Below the pieces are notes generated by a model. The model was not told the origin of the DNA and ran no database searches. It worked only from the letters and a program-made list of their open reading frames with translations. Of a DNA stretch of 34,269 nucleotides, positions 9,286 to 17,140 are shown piece by piece. The stretch is from Candidatus Saccharimonadota bacterium (GTDB taxonomy: Bacteria > Patescibacteriota > Saccharimonadia > Saccharimonadales > Saccharimonadaceae), in NCBI GenBank assembly GCA_028289185.1, contig JAQGGV010000036.1, forward strand, positions 1-34,269, read 5' to 3'. Within the stretch, counting starts at the first letter, position 1. Every line of letters begins with the position of its first letter. The translations under genes were made by a program, and so were the position numbers.

Positions 9286-10467
9286 TCATTCTATCTTAAA
9301 GTCTGCGTCCGTGACGACCGGGAAGAATGTCGACTTGCCATGAGTATTATAGAAATTAACAGCACTCGTGAACTCCTCGCACACAACCAGACCTTTGTCT
9401 GTCTTGATATTCATGTTGATTGAATAGTTTTTCATGCCGAGTGTGTTTGGGAACACTGAGATGACCTTCTTTTTCTGCTTAGAACTGAGCGACAGACCCT
9501 TGGTGTGGCTCTGGTTGTAATGCGTACCTGTTATGAGTTTGTCCTCGCTATAAAAATCGAGTCCGAAATCGATAGTCTCGTCAAACGTTTTGTCTGTATT
9601 GTTATTGAGCGTAAACGAAATCGTTATATCTGACTGCGTTACTTTGTGACTGATGTCACTAAATGTCACTTCACCGCTACCCCAGCGGTTTGCCTCATTG
9701 ATAACGAGCGCTGAGCCTTTGTCCATGAATAACTTTAGGTACTCGTCAGCAATAGTGGAGGCCTTGCCCTCGTGAGTGATATGACCACCTTCGATGAGTA
9801 TCGCCCGATCGCAGTATTCGCGGACGGCTGACATGTCGTGGGTCACAAAGACGATTGTCATGTCGGTTTTTTTGAGTGCCTTGAAATAGTCATAGCATTT
9901 ACGCTGGAAGTCTGCATCTCCAACAGCCAACACTTCGTCAATCAGCATAATATCGGCTTTAGCGCGCGTCGCAACAGAGAAAGCCAGGCGAACTTGCATA
10001 CCGGAGGAATAATTTTTTAGTTTTTGATCCATGAATTTTGCAAGTTCGGCGAATTCAACGATTTCGTCATACATGGCGTCAATTTCCTTGCGATTGAATC
10101 CCAGGAGCGCACCGTTGAGGTAGACATTTTCGCGACCGGATAGTTCTGGGTTGAACCCAACGCCGAGTTCAATAAACGGCACCAATTTACCATCTGCGCG
10201 CACGGTTCCCTTGGTCGGCTGATAGATACCAGCTAGAATCTTCAGCAGCGTGCTCTTGCCACTACCGTTACGTCCAGCAATGCCAAAGAATTCACCTTTT
10301 TTGATATCAAAGCTAATACCTTGTAACGCGTGCTGTACCTCGTAGCCTTTGTTCTTTTTGCGGATACTGTTCGTAAACCTCGCCTTGATCGAGTTGTTAC
10401 TCTCGTGTGGTAGCTTAAAGAATTTCGATACACTATCGACGCTGATGGCGATGTCATTCTCGGCCAT
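9286..10467 (-). CDS. wzt: Wzt/TagH-like polysaccharide ABC exporter, ATPase subunit
   Basis: I start this gene at the ATG at 10467, which has a good GGAGG site nine bases upstream and lies one base after the permease stop; the longer frame to 10542 would run into the permease gene. The protein has 393 residues. Walker A is GRNGSGKST (about 65-73), the signature is YSSGMQVRLAFS, Walker B is IMLIDEVLAVGDADF and the switch His is in VTHDMSAV. About 130 residues after the ATPase domain form a predicted beta-rich domain like the C-terminal domain of Wzt proteins, which in O-antigen systems recognises the finished, terminally modified chain. With the permease it would move an undecaprenyl-linked glycan across the membrane. 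Confidence 0.88.
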   Translation of the reverse strand: MAENDIAISVDSVSKFFKLPHESNNSIKARFTNSIRKKNKGYEVQHALQGISFDIKKGEFFGIAGRNGSGKSTLLKILAGIYQPTKGTVRADGKLVPFIELGVGFNPELSGRENVYLNGALLGFNRKEIDAMYDEIVEFAELAKFMDQKLKNYSSGMQVRLAFSVATRAKADIMLIDEVLAVGDADFQRKCYDYFKALKKTDMTIVFVTHDMSAVREYCDRAILIEGGHITHEGKASTIADEYLKLFMDKGSALVINEANRWGSGEVTFSDISHKVTQSDITISFTLNNNTDKTFDETIDFGLDFYSEDKLITGTHYNQSHTKGLSLSSKQKKKVISVFPNTLGMKNYSINMNIKTDKGLVVCEEFTSAVNFYNTHGKSTFFPVVTDADFKIE

Positions 10468-10468
10468 A

Positions 10469-11275
10469 TTACACTTCCTCCGCGAAGTTTTTAGCGTGGC
10501 GACGAAAATACAACATCGAGAACACTGCGAACACTGCGACAAATGCCACTGGAATCAAGCGCGCCCACTCAGTTCCGTAAATCGTGCCGACGGTTGCCGC
10601 CTGTGGCCAGATAAATGCCTGCCTGAGATCCTGCATGATTTGTGCTGGTGGTGTCAAAATCAAAACTTTTTGTGCGATGACCGGAATACTGTTAATCGGA
10701 TAGATGATTGGTGTACCGTAAAAGGCACCTTGCATCAGGACTTCCCAGATGTAATTAATATCCCGAAGTTTCACGAAAAGTGCGCTGAGTAAAAATGCGA
10801 CTGATAGCGAGAAGACAAACAGCTCGACCAGTAGGAGTGGAGCCCAAAGAGACCCAATCGACACTTCGACACCCGAGGCGACGGCAAATATAACGACGAC
10901 GACGAGGTTAAGCGCGAGGTTGATTAGTGCCGAGAATGAACCAGCCAGGACAATGACGTATTTTGGAAAGTTTAGTTTGCGAATCAGATCACCACGACCA
11001 ACAATCGCACCGACTCCGTTATTACTTACCTCTGTAAAGTAGTTCCATACCACGATTCCAAGTAGCAGATAGACCGGATAGTGCGGTATCCCCTTACCAA
11101 CTGGCAGGAACTTGACGAAAACAACATACAGAATCGCAAATAATGCCAGCGGTCGTAGGAGTGACCATATATAACCAAGCGCCGAGCCTTGATAGCGAAG
11201 CTTGAAATCAGTGATAACAAGTTCGCGCAGCAGGATCAACGAGTAACGATACTTTTTGAGAAACTTTTGCTTCAT
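10469..11275 (-). CDS. wzm: Wzm/TagG-like polysaccharide ABC exporter, permease subunit
   Basis: This 268-residue membrane protein of the ABC-2 family has an amphipathic N-terminus with LVITDFKLRYQGSALGYIWSLLRPL, the classic start of Wzm/TagG/RfbA permeases, followed by six predicted membrane helices. It is the first gene of the operon that also encodes the ATPase and four glycosyltransferases, so export and chain building are co-expressed. A TATAAT box lies only 12 bases before the ATG and there is no ribosome-binding site, which implies a very short mRNA leader. Length is normal for the family. Confidence 0.9.
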   Translation of the reverse strand: MKQKFLKKYRYSLILLRELVITDFKLRYQGSALGYIWSLLRPLALFAILYVVFVKFLPVGKGIPHYPVYLLLGIVVWNYFTEVSNNGVGAIVGRGDLIRKLNFPKYVIVLAGSFSALINLALNLVVVVIFAVASGVEVSIGSLWAPLLLVELFVFSLSVAFLLSALFVKLRDINYIWEVLMQGAFYGTPIIYPINSIPVIAQKVLILTPPAQIMQDLRQAFIWPQAATVGTIYGTEWARLIPVAFVAVFAVFSMLYFRRHAKNFAEEV

Positions 11276-11287
11276 TTATTGCGTTTT

Positions 11288-11293
11288 ATTATA
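11288..11293 (-). promoter_or_regulatory. -10 box of the wzm operon
   Basis: A perfect TATAAT on the minus strand with 12 bases between it and the wzm start codon. A transcript starting seven bases downstream would have a leader of about six bases. No convincing -35 element was seen. Confidence 0.55.
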
Positions 11294-11313
11294 CCGTGAT
11301 TGACCGATATAGC

Positions 11314-11862
11314 CTAGCGCTGGTAGTCGTCCGCTACTCTGACGATATCATCCTCATTCGACGGGTTGTCTCTGTCTGCGTGTTGCCATATCTCAGCAAC
11401 GACAGTATATCCATCTTCGGCTCCGACCAGTCGATGGCGTTCTCCTTTTTGAAATTGAACAACTTCACCGGGCTGGGCCGTTTGGACTGATGTTTGCTCG
11501 TCGGTTTGGCTCTTTACATATGCCCCCGTCGTCAGGAACATCCATCGCTCCGCCCGCCGATCATGATATTGCCAACTTAGCCTTTGGCGTGGCTCCACCA
11601 GTAGGACTTTGGGGCTCAATTCGGCATCCCGTATACCAAGCCTTGCTTCACTCACAGAAAGACTAGGGAAAAAGTCGGCAATAAATGTCTCGGCCTGGCT
11701 ACCATCAATGCGAAAGTACGCACCCCAAGGCTTCTGATCAGCGAGGTCAACAATCATATAGCCGGCGTCCTCGAGCTCACACCCAATAGCGGCTACAGCC
11801 GCGGGTTTGTTGTCATATACATGGTCGTTAATGGATACAAGATACTCTTTTAGTTCAGACAT
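11314..11862 (-). CDS. Cupin protein, type II mannose-6-phosphate isomerase-like
   Basis: This 182-residue protein has a C-terminal cupin domain like the isomerase part of bifunctional mannose-6-phosphate isomerase/GDP-mannose pyrophosphorylase. The WGAYFRI segment, the metal-site motif SWQYHDRRAERW and the later His in KGERHRL are visible, and the end IWQHADRDNPSNEDDIVRV mirrors the L-x-EDDIVR ending of that family. About 50 residues precede the cupin and are not recognised. A mannose or other sugar-phosphate isomerase, supplying nucleotide sugars, is plausible; the enzyme type is inferred. A strong GAGGAGGTG ribosome-binding site precedes the ATG. It diverges from the opgC-like gene. Confidence 0.7.
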   Translation of the reverse strand: MSELKEYLVSINDHVYDNKPAAVAAIGCELEDAGYMIVDLADQKPWGAYFRIDGSQAETFIADFFPSLSVSEARLGIRDAELSPKVLLVEPRQRLSWQYHDRRAERWMFLTTGAYVKSQTDEQTSVQTAQPGEVVQFQKGERHRLVGAEDGYTVVAEIWQHADRDNPSNEDDIVRVADDYQR

Positions 11863-11883
11863 GCCACCTCCTCAATTTCCCTC

Positions 11884-11889
11884 ATTATA
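11884..11889 (-). promoter_or_regulatory. -10 box of the cupin gene
   Basis: TATAAT on the minus strand, 21 bases before the cupin ATG, leaving room for a short leader that holds the strong ribosome-binding site. It lies back to back with the plus-strand box at 11906. Confidence 0.5.
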
Positions 11890-11905
11890 ACCTAAGGTCT
11901 GTTGC

Positions 11906-11911
11906 TATAAT
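11906..11911 (+). promoter_or_regulatory. -10 box of the opgC-sucCD unit (leaderless)
   Basis: TATAAT on the plus strand with seven bases before the GTG start at 11919. Transcription starting at the usual distance would begin at or next to the start codon. The AAGGGGA between them abuts the GTG and is too close to serve as a ribosome-binding site. Confidence 0.55.
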
Positions 11912-11918
11912 AAGGGGA

Positions 11919-13064
11919 GTGAATTGGAAATTTTGGAAAAAGCCAAAACAAAACCGCGAACGAATCCTGGCGCTCGACCTGCTGCGCGGAGCCTTTTTGA
12001 TTGAGATTATCTGTGCCCACATTGGTTGGCGACCGTCGCTTATCACCTTTATTAGTGGTGGCGATGGGCTGTTTGCATCCGCGGCCGAGGGCTTCTTTAC
12101 GATTTCGGGGCTGCTAGTGGGTTATTTATACGGGCCAAGGATACTAAAGGACCGCAAGAAAACGTTTCAGAAGATTTGGAAGCGAGCCTGGCTACTCTAC
12201 TGCCTAGCGACGTTTTTTACCCTGTTCTATACCGCTTGGGCGGTGTCAGAACCAAATTCGGCCGCCTATCACACTATCTATACCCGCGAGCCGTGGCGCT
12301 TCCTGGTCGACACCTTTACGCTGCGGTATGCCTTTGGCTGGGCCGAGTTCCTGAACCGCTACGCGCTGTTTATGATCGTGGCGCCGTTCGTCGTCTGGCT
12401 GGTTGCCAAGGGCCGAGCCTGGATTGTGGCGATTATCAGCCTGCTTATTTGGTTCTTCCTGCGTAACACCGATCGCTTCCTGCCCTTTTCAGCTTGGCAG
12501 CTGGTATTTATGTTTGGTATTATCCTGGGCTACTACTTGCCGAATATCGAGGAGTGGTTCCGCTCGCTGCCACAGCGGACACAGCGCAGTATCTTTGTAA
12601 GCGTCTGTGGCGTAGCTGCTGCGACCTATGTGTTCTCTATGCTATTGTTCGTTATCGCGCCGCTGGTACTACCTGCTAGCAGCCCTATCCTCGCCTTCCA
12701 TGACCAACTCGTACCGATCTTTGAAAAAAACCACCTAGCACCGGCCCGTGTGGCTGTCGGCATCGTCTGGTTCGCAGCGCTCTATATGGCGTTCCGTCGT
12801 TATGAAAAGCCCATCAGCAAATACACTCGCGGCGTACTGGAAGTCTTTGGCCGGCAGTCACTGTTTGTCTATAGCTTCCACGCCTTTATGTTGTTTATCC
12901 TCGACCTGTACTTCGTGCCACCAGCCGGCCATACCATCACCTCGAACACACTCATCACGCTGATTGTTATCATCATTATCTATAACGCCGCCTACTACCG
13001 CGGGCATGTGACCAAGATTGGCAAACGCCTACTGTCTAATCGCTCAACGACGCAGGTGCCCTAA
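11919..13064 (+). CDS. OpgC-like membrane succinyltransferase/acyltransferase
   Basis: This 381-residue protein has about ten membrane helices and fits the OpgC family (acyltransferase superfamily) that succinylates osmoregulated periplasmic glucans. Visible family features are ILALDLLRGAFLIEIICAH near the N-terminus, with the conserved Arg and His, then AAEGFFTISGLLVGYLYG, YALFMIVAPFVVWL and FSAWQLVFMFGIILG, close to the AWQLLFVLG motif of OpgC. It would transfer an acyl group, probably succinyl, to a surface glycan. The succinyl-CoA synthetase genes start two bases downstream, which supports succinate as the group moved. GTG is the only start in reach. It could also be a general acyltransferase with another donor. 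Confidence 0.75.
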   Translation: MNWKFWKKPKQNRERILALDLLRGAFLIEIICAHIGWRPSLITFISGGDGLFASAAEGFFTISGLLVGYLYGPRILKDRKKTFQKIWKRAWLLYCLATFFTLFYTAWAVSEPNSAAYHTIYTREPWRFLVDTFTLRYAFGWAEFLNRYALFMIVAPFVVWLVAKGRAWIVAIISLLIWFFLRNTDRFLPFSAWQLVFMFGIILGYYLPNIEEWFRSLPQRTQRSIFVSVCGVAAATYVFSMLLFVIAPLVLPASSPILAFHDQLVPIFEKNHLAPARVAVGIVWFAALYMAFRRYEKPISKYTRGVLEVFGRQSLFVYSFHAFMLFILDLYFVPPAGHTITSNTLITLIVIIIIYNAAYYRGHVTKIGKRLLSNRSTTQVP

Positions 13065-13066
13065 CC

Positions 13067-14122
13067 ATGAAGTTGTTGGAATATGAAGGCAAGAAAATAC
13101 TGCAGACTAGCAACATCGCTGTGCCAAAGTCATTTGTTGCAGGTGAGTCGGCTGACTTTTTGCCGGCTGTTCTCAAATCACAAGTGCCCGTTGGCGGGCG
13201 TGGCAAGGCCGGCGGTGTGGTCATCGTAAAGGATGATGCCGAATACACGGCTGAGCGCGAAAAGATTTCGCATCTGGAAATCAAAGGTTACACGCCAAAG
13301 ACTATCTTGGCCGAGCAGCCACTGGACATTGACCGGGAGTTATATCTGTCCCTCGTCATTGATAAAGCAACGGCATCGACCGAGCTGATGGCCCACAAAC
13401 GCGGTGGTGTAGAAGTTGAAGACAACGCAGCCGAGGACTTTTTGAAACTGACACTGGAAACCGGCAGCGCCGATGCAGCCGGACAGCAACTCGCCGACTA
13501 CTACGACCTGCCGGACAAGACCTTCGCACTACAGGATCTGGTAGAAAAGTTGTATGTACTGTTCAATCAACAGGATATGACACTGCTGGAAATTAACCCC
13601 TTGGTTTTGACGAAAACAGGCGAGTTGGTTGCCGCCGACGCCAAAATCACACTCGACGACGCGGCGCAGTTTCGCCACCCCGATTGGTCATTCGAGCTTG
13701 ATCCGGTGGAGACTAACTTTGTCACACTTGATGAAACTGGCAATGTTGCCACAATTGCCAATGGTGCCGGCCTGGCCATGGCGACCGTCGATGCGGTCGC
13801 AGACAACGGTATGAAACCCGCCAACTTCCTGGATATCGGTGGTGGAGCAAACGAAGCCAGCGTACTGGCGGCATTTAAACGCATCACTGAGTACTCCCAT
13901 GTGAAAGTTATCATCATCAATATCTTTGCCGGTATCACCCGTTGCGACGAGGTAGCGCGTGCCATCATCGCAGCCCGCGCGCAGTTGGATGACCTGCCGC
14001 CACTCGCCATTCGCCTAGCCGGTACAAATTACGAGCAGGCAGCGAAATTGCTACAGCAACAAAACATTCCGATTCACGCCAACCTGGATCAAGCACTGGC
14101 GGCTGCAAAGGAACTGACATGA
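13067..14122 (+). CDS. sucC: Succinyl-CoA synthetase beta subunit (ADP/GDP-forming), short form
   Basis: A 351-residue ATP-grasp protein. The N-terminal ATP-binding segment has PVGGRGKAGGV, the middle has LLEINPLVLT and ADAKITLDDAAQFR, and the C-terminal CoA-ligase domain has NGAGLAMATVD, ANFLDIGGGA and NIFAGITRCD. It makes succinyl-CoA from succinate, CoA and a nucleoside triphosphate together with SucD. It is about 35 residues shorter than the E. coli enzyme (388), with losses spread through the ATP-grasp half. It follows the opgC-like gene by two bases and overlaps sucD by ATGA. No other citric-acid-cycle genes are nearby, so supply to the acyltransferase is a likely job. Confidence 0.9.
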   Translation: MKLLEYEGKKILQTSNIAVPKSFVAGESADFLPAVLKSQVPVGGRGKAGGVVIVKDDAEYTAEREKISHLEIKGYTPKTILAEQPLDIDRELYLSLVIDKATASTELMAHKRGGVEVEDNAAEDFLKLTLETGSADAAGQQLADYYDLPDKTFALQDLVEKLYVLFNQQDMTLLEINPLVLTKTGELVAADAKITLDDAAQFRHPDWSFELDPVETNFVTLDETGNVATIANGAGLAMATVDAVADNGMKPANFLDIGGGANEASVLAAFKRITEYSHVKVIIINIFAGITRCDEVARAIIAARAQLDDLPPLAIRLAGTNYEQAAKLLQQQNIPIHANLDQALAAAKELT

Positions 14123-14988
14123 ACGCGCAACTGTTAACCGGTAAAAACGTCATCGTTCAGGGAATCACTGGCAGCCACGGATCGTTCCACACTCGCGCCA
14201 TGATTGCGGCTGGTACAAATATTGTCGCAGGCACAACCCCTGGCAAAGCTGGTCAAAACGTTGATGGCATTCCGGTTTATAACTCGATTGTTGATGTCCA
14301 GAACGATATGTCGGTTGATACGAGCGTCATATTTGTACCGGCAGCATTCGCTAAATCCGCAATCCTAGAAGCAATTGACGCAAAAGTTCCGTTGATTGTC
14401 TGTATCACCGAGGGTATTCCGATACATGATATGTTGCAAATCCGACAACATTTAGAGAAGTCGAGTAGCCAGCTAATCGGGCCAAACTGTCCGGGAATTC
14501 TGATGCCCGGCATCATTAAACTCGGTATCATTCCGGCAGCCATGGGACTAGCCGGCACTGTTGGCATCGTTAGCCGTAGTGGCACCCTTACCTATGAGGC
14601 GATGGCTGGTCTGACCGAATATGGGGTCGGCCAAAAATACGTCATCGGTATCGGTGGCGACCCGATTAACGGAACGGGCTTCACCGATTGTTTGGAATTG
14701 TTCCAAAATGACCCAGACGTTGATCGTATTGTGTTGATCGGTGAAATCGGCGGCACAACTGAATACCAGGCGGCAGACTACATAGCCGAACACGTCAGCA
14801 AGCCTGTCTATGCCTATGTAACAGGTCATCACGCACCAGAGGGCGTACAGTTGGGCCACGCCGGAGCTATCTTGGGCAGCCAACAGGAATCTGCCAAAGC
14901 CAAAACGGACTACCTGCGTCGGAATGGTGCCCGTACCTCAACAAGTATCACGAGTCTGCTAACTGCCGTCACCTCTGATAAAAAGTGA
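14119..14988 (+). CDS. sucD: Succinyl-CoA synthetase alpha subunit
   Basis: This 289-residue protein has all landmarks of the family: the CoA-binding VQGITGSHGSFH and GTTPGKAGQ, then GPNCPGI, GIVSRSGTLTYEA, GIGGDPINGT, and GHAGAI with the phosphorylated His at residue 247. It catalyses the phosphoryl transfer steps with SucC. Its ATG lies inside the sucC stop (ATGA at 14119-14122), so the two are made in equal amounts. The stop codon is part of an extended -10 promoter for the next gene. Length is normal. Confidence 0.93.
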   Translation: MNAQLLTGKNVIVQGITGSHGSFHTRAMIAAGTNIVAGTTPGKAGQNVDGIPVYNSIVDVQNDMSVDTSVIFVPAAFAKSAILEAIDAKVPLIVCITEGIPIHDMLQIRQHLEKSSSQLIGPNCPGILMPGIIKLGIIPAAMGLAGTVGIVSRSGTLTYEAMAGLTEYGVGQKYVIGIGGDPINGTGFTDCLELFQNDPDVDRIVLIGEIGGTTEYQAADYIAEHVSKPVYAYVTGHHAPEGVQLGHAGAILGSQQESAKAKTDYLRRNGARTSTSITSLLTAVTSDKK

Positions 14989-14994
14989 TATACT
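14986..14994 (+). promoter_or_regulatory. Extended -10 promoter overlapping sucD stop (leaderless for next gene)
   Basis: TGATATACT fits the extended -10 form TGnTATAnT. Its TGA is the sucD stop codon. Six bases separate it from the ATG at 15001, so transcripts from here would start at or within a base or so of the start codon. Confidence 0.5.
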
Positions 14995-15000
14995 AACGAT

Positions 15001-15945
15001 ATGACAAAATCCATCACGGTTCTGATCCCCGCTTACAACGAGGAGCCAGTGCTGCCAAAATTATACGAACGACTATCAAGCCTCGCAAATAGCGAGACCA
15101 AGTACAAATTTGAGTTCCTGTTCGTGAATGATGGCAGCAATGACGGAACACTCCCTTTGCTCAAAGAATTAGCCATAGAAGACCATCGCATCAGTTACGT
15201 GAACCTGTCGCGTAACTTCGGCAAGGAGATTGCCATGATCGCCGGTATCGATCATGTCGATAGCGACGCCATGGTTATCATCGACGCCGACTTGCAAGAT
15301 CCGCCAGAACTCATCCCGGATATGCTGAACCTGTGGGAGGATGGCTATGACGATGTCTACGCCCGTCGTACCAAACGCCTGGGTGAATCGTGGTTCAAAC
15401 GAACGACATCAGCGCTGTTTTACAAGGTATTACAGCGCTCGACGAGCATACCGATTCAGCGTGACACCGGTGACTTTCGTCTGCTCGACCGCCGTTGTAT
15501 CGATGCGCTCAAACAAATCCGCGAACGCGAACGCTACACCAAAGGTTTCTTCAGCTGGATTGGGTACAAGAAAAAGGAAATTACCTATGTTCGTGACCCT
15601 AGGGCTGCCGGTGTGACTAAATGGAACTATTTCAAACTGTTCAACCTAGCTATCGATGGTATTGTATCATTTACAACAGCACCGTTACGTATCGCATCGG
15701 TTTTTGGCATTTTGGTATCATTTGTGGCCTTCATCTACATCCTCTATTTGCTTATTCGCCCGCTATTTGGCGTTCCAACTGGCGGTGGTTACTCGTCACT
15801 ACTGGCGGTCATGCTGTTTATCGGCGGCGTACAGCTACTGTCGCTGGGTGTCATCGGTGAATATATAGGTCGAATCTTTAACGAAACCAAGCAACGCCCG
15901 CTGTACCTGGTCGAGGAATATCACAAAAATAAGGCCAAGAAATAA
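15001..15945 (+). CDS. GtrB/DPM1-like polyprenyl-phosphate glycosyltransferase (GT2)
   Basis: This 314-residue protein has VLIPAYNEE, FVNDGSNDGT, the catalytic IDADLQDPPEL and DTGDFRLLDRR, followed by two C-terminal membrane helices and a short basic tail. It is the same type as the gene at 510-1478 but clearly distinct in sequence. It probably charges undecaprenyl phosphate with a sugar for use outside the membrane. No GT-C partner is adjacent; the stop codon touches the start of a GT4 gene. It has no ribosome-binding site, in line with a leaderless mRNA from the box at 14986. Confidence 0.87.
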   Translation: MTKSITVLIPAYNEEPVLPKLYERLSSLANSETKYKFEFLFVNDGSNDGTLPLLKELAIEDHRISYVNLSRNFGKEIAMIAGIDHVDSDAMVIIDADLQDPPELIPDMLNLWEDGYDDVYARRTKRLGESWFKRTTSALFYKVLQRSTSIPIQRDTGDFRLLDRRCIDALKQIRERERYTKGFFSWIGYKKKEITYVRDPRAAGVTKWNYFKLFNLAIDGIVSFTTAPLRIASVFGILVSFVAFIYILYLLIRPLFGVPTGGGYSSLLAVMLFIGGVQLLSLGVIGEYIGRIFNETKQRPLYLVEEYHKNKAKK

Positions 15946-17046
15946 ATGCTCATTGCGATTGATGCTCGCATTATTTCGACATCGACAGGCCGATACGTCG
16001 AACGACTCGTCACCTATTTGGAGCAGCTCGATTCGCCCCATGAATTTATTATCCTCGTTCTGGAAAAGGACAAGGATTACTGGAAACCAACCAGATCGAA
16101 CTTTACGGTCAAAGTTGCCGATTTCAAGCAGTATACCTTTGACGAACAAATTGCGTTTAGTCGCTTTTTGCGTCGGCTAAAGGCTGATTTGGTGCATTTT
16201 TGTATGCCACAGCAGCCCGTTGTCTATCATGGATTGTCTGTGACGACGATCCATGACCTGAACCTGCTACGAATCAAGCAAAACGACGACATGAGCAAGG
16301 CCGCACTGCGTACCAAGCAAATCATCTTTCGTAGCCTACTCCATAGTGTCATCAGCCGCAGCAACCACATCATTACCCCGTCTAAATACACCGCCGACGA
16401 CGTCATGAAGTTCCACCGTATATCAAAGGATAAGATCACGGTCACCCATGAATCGGCCGACCTGGTATCTACCAGTCCGAAACCCGTCAGTAAGTACAAG
16501 AACGTACCATTTCTGTTGATGGTTGGGCGAACCGAGGAATACAAGAACCACCGAAATGCCATTGAGGCGATGCAGGCGATGCTGTGGCGCGACCCCAAGC
16601 TTCGTATGGTTGTCGTTGGCAAACGCGATGATTCGAGTAGTGAGCTCGAGGACTGGGTACTGACAAACGGCTTTACGAATGTTGATTTCTTTGGCTTTGC
16701 CAGCGATGAACAATTGGCGTGGCTATACGAGCATTGTCGCGGTTACATCTTTGCCTCATACATGGAAGGTTTTGGGTTGCCCGGTCTGGAAGCGATGAAA
16801 CACGGCGCACCAGTTGCTAGTAGCGATCGGACGAGCCTACCTGAAGTCTATGGCAAGGCAGCAATCTACTTTAACCCCGACGATATTGCCGAAATGAGCG
16901 AAGTCATGGGTAAGCTGCTAAATGATAAAAGCCTACGACATCGGTTAATCGAAGCGGGTCATAAACGCACGGAACTATACTCTTGGCAGCGAATGGCCAA
17001 ACAAACCCTCGACATCTATAACGAAGTCCTCAAAAAGAAGAGTTAA
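15946..17046 (+). CDS. GT4 family glycosyltransferase
   Basis: This 366-residue enzyme starts with LIAIDARIISTSTGRYVERL, the usual GT4 opening. The C-terminal domain contains MVGRTEEYKNH, FFGFASDEQLAWLYEHC and EGFGLPGLEAMKHG with both acids of E-x7-E, then SLPEVYGKAAIYF. Its ATG follows the previous stop directly, so it is translated from the same mRNA as the GT2 gene. It probably adds a sugar to the same surface glycan. The gene is followed by repeat copy 1, which may terminate transcription. Confidence 0.87.
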   Translation: MLIAIDARIISTSTGRYVERLVTYLEQLDSPHEFIILVLEKDKDYWKPTRSNFTVKVADFKQYTFDEQIAFSRFLRRLKADLVHFCMPQQPVVYHGLSVTTIHDLNLLRIKQNDDMSKAALRTKQIIFRSLLHSVISRSNHIITPSKYTADDVMKFHRISKDKITVTHESADLVSTSPKPVSKYKNVPFLLMVGRTEEYKNHRNAIEAMQAMLWRDPKLRMVVVGKRDDSSSELEDWVLTNGFTNVDFFGFASDEQLAWLYEHCRGYIFASYMEGFGLPGLEAMKHGAPVASSDRTSLPEVYGKAAIYFNPDDIAEMSEVMGKLLNDKSLRHRLIEAGHKRTELYSWQRMAKQTLDIYNEVLKKKS

Positions 17047-17075
17047 GCCGGAAGCAATCATGCGCAGCGTGGGCG

Positions 17076-17139
17076 TTAGGGGGTGGAGTGAATTTCCGAA
17101 TTCATTTTGGAAATGAAACGGAGGGGCAAGCCCCTCCTA
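17076..17139. repeat. Structured intergenic repeat, copy 1
   Basis: This stretch shares two blocks with copy 2 at 19037-19101: TTAGGGGGTGGAGT at the left and GAAACGGAGGGGC-R-AGCCCCTCCTA at the right, separated by 25 unlike bases that still hold an ATTTCC/GGAAAT inverted repeat. It fills the gap between the convergent GT4 and khpB genes. It may be a mobile REP-like element that also terminates both transcripts. Confidence 0.7.
17120..17137 (-). terminator. Perfect GC-rich hairpin after khpB
   Basis: GGAGGGGC and GCCCCTCC form an eight-pair stem with a two-base spacer, starting four bases after the khpB stop. Read on the minus strand it is followed by GTTTCATTT, a weak T-rich tract; a two-base loop would force the inner pairs open. 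Terminator action is inferred. Confidence 0.45.
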
Positions 17140-17140
17140 A

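Noticed and set aside
10468..10542. Upstream extension of wzt to 10542
   Set aside because: It would overlap the permease by 74 bases and gives a Cys-rich N-terminus; the ATG at 10467 has a strong GGAGG site.
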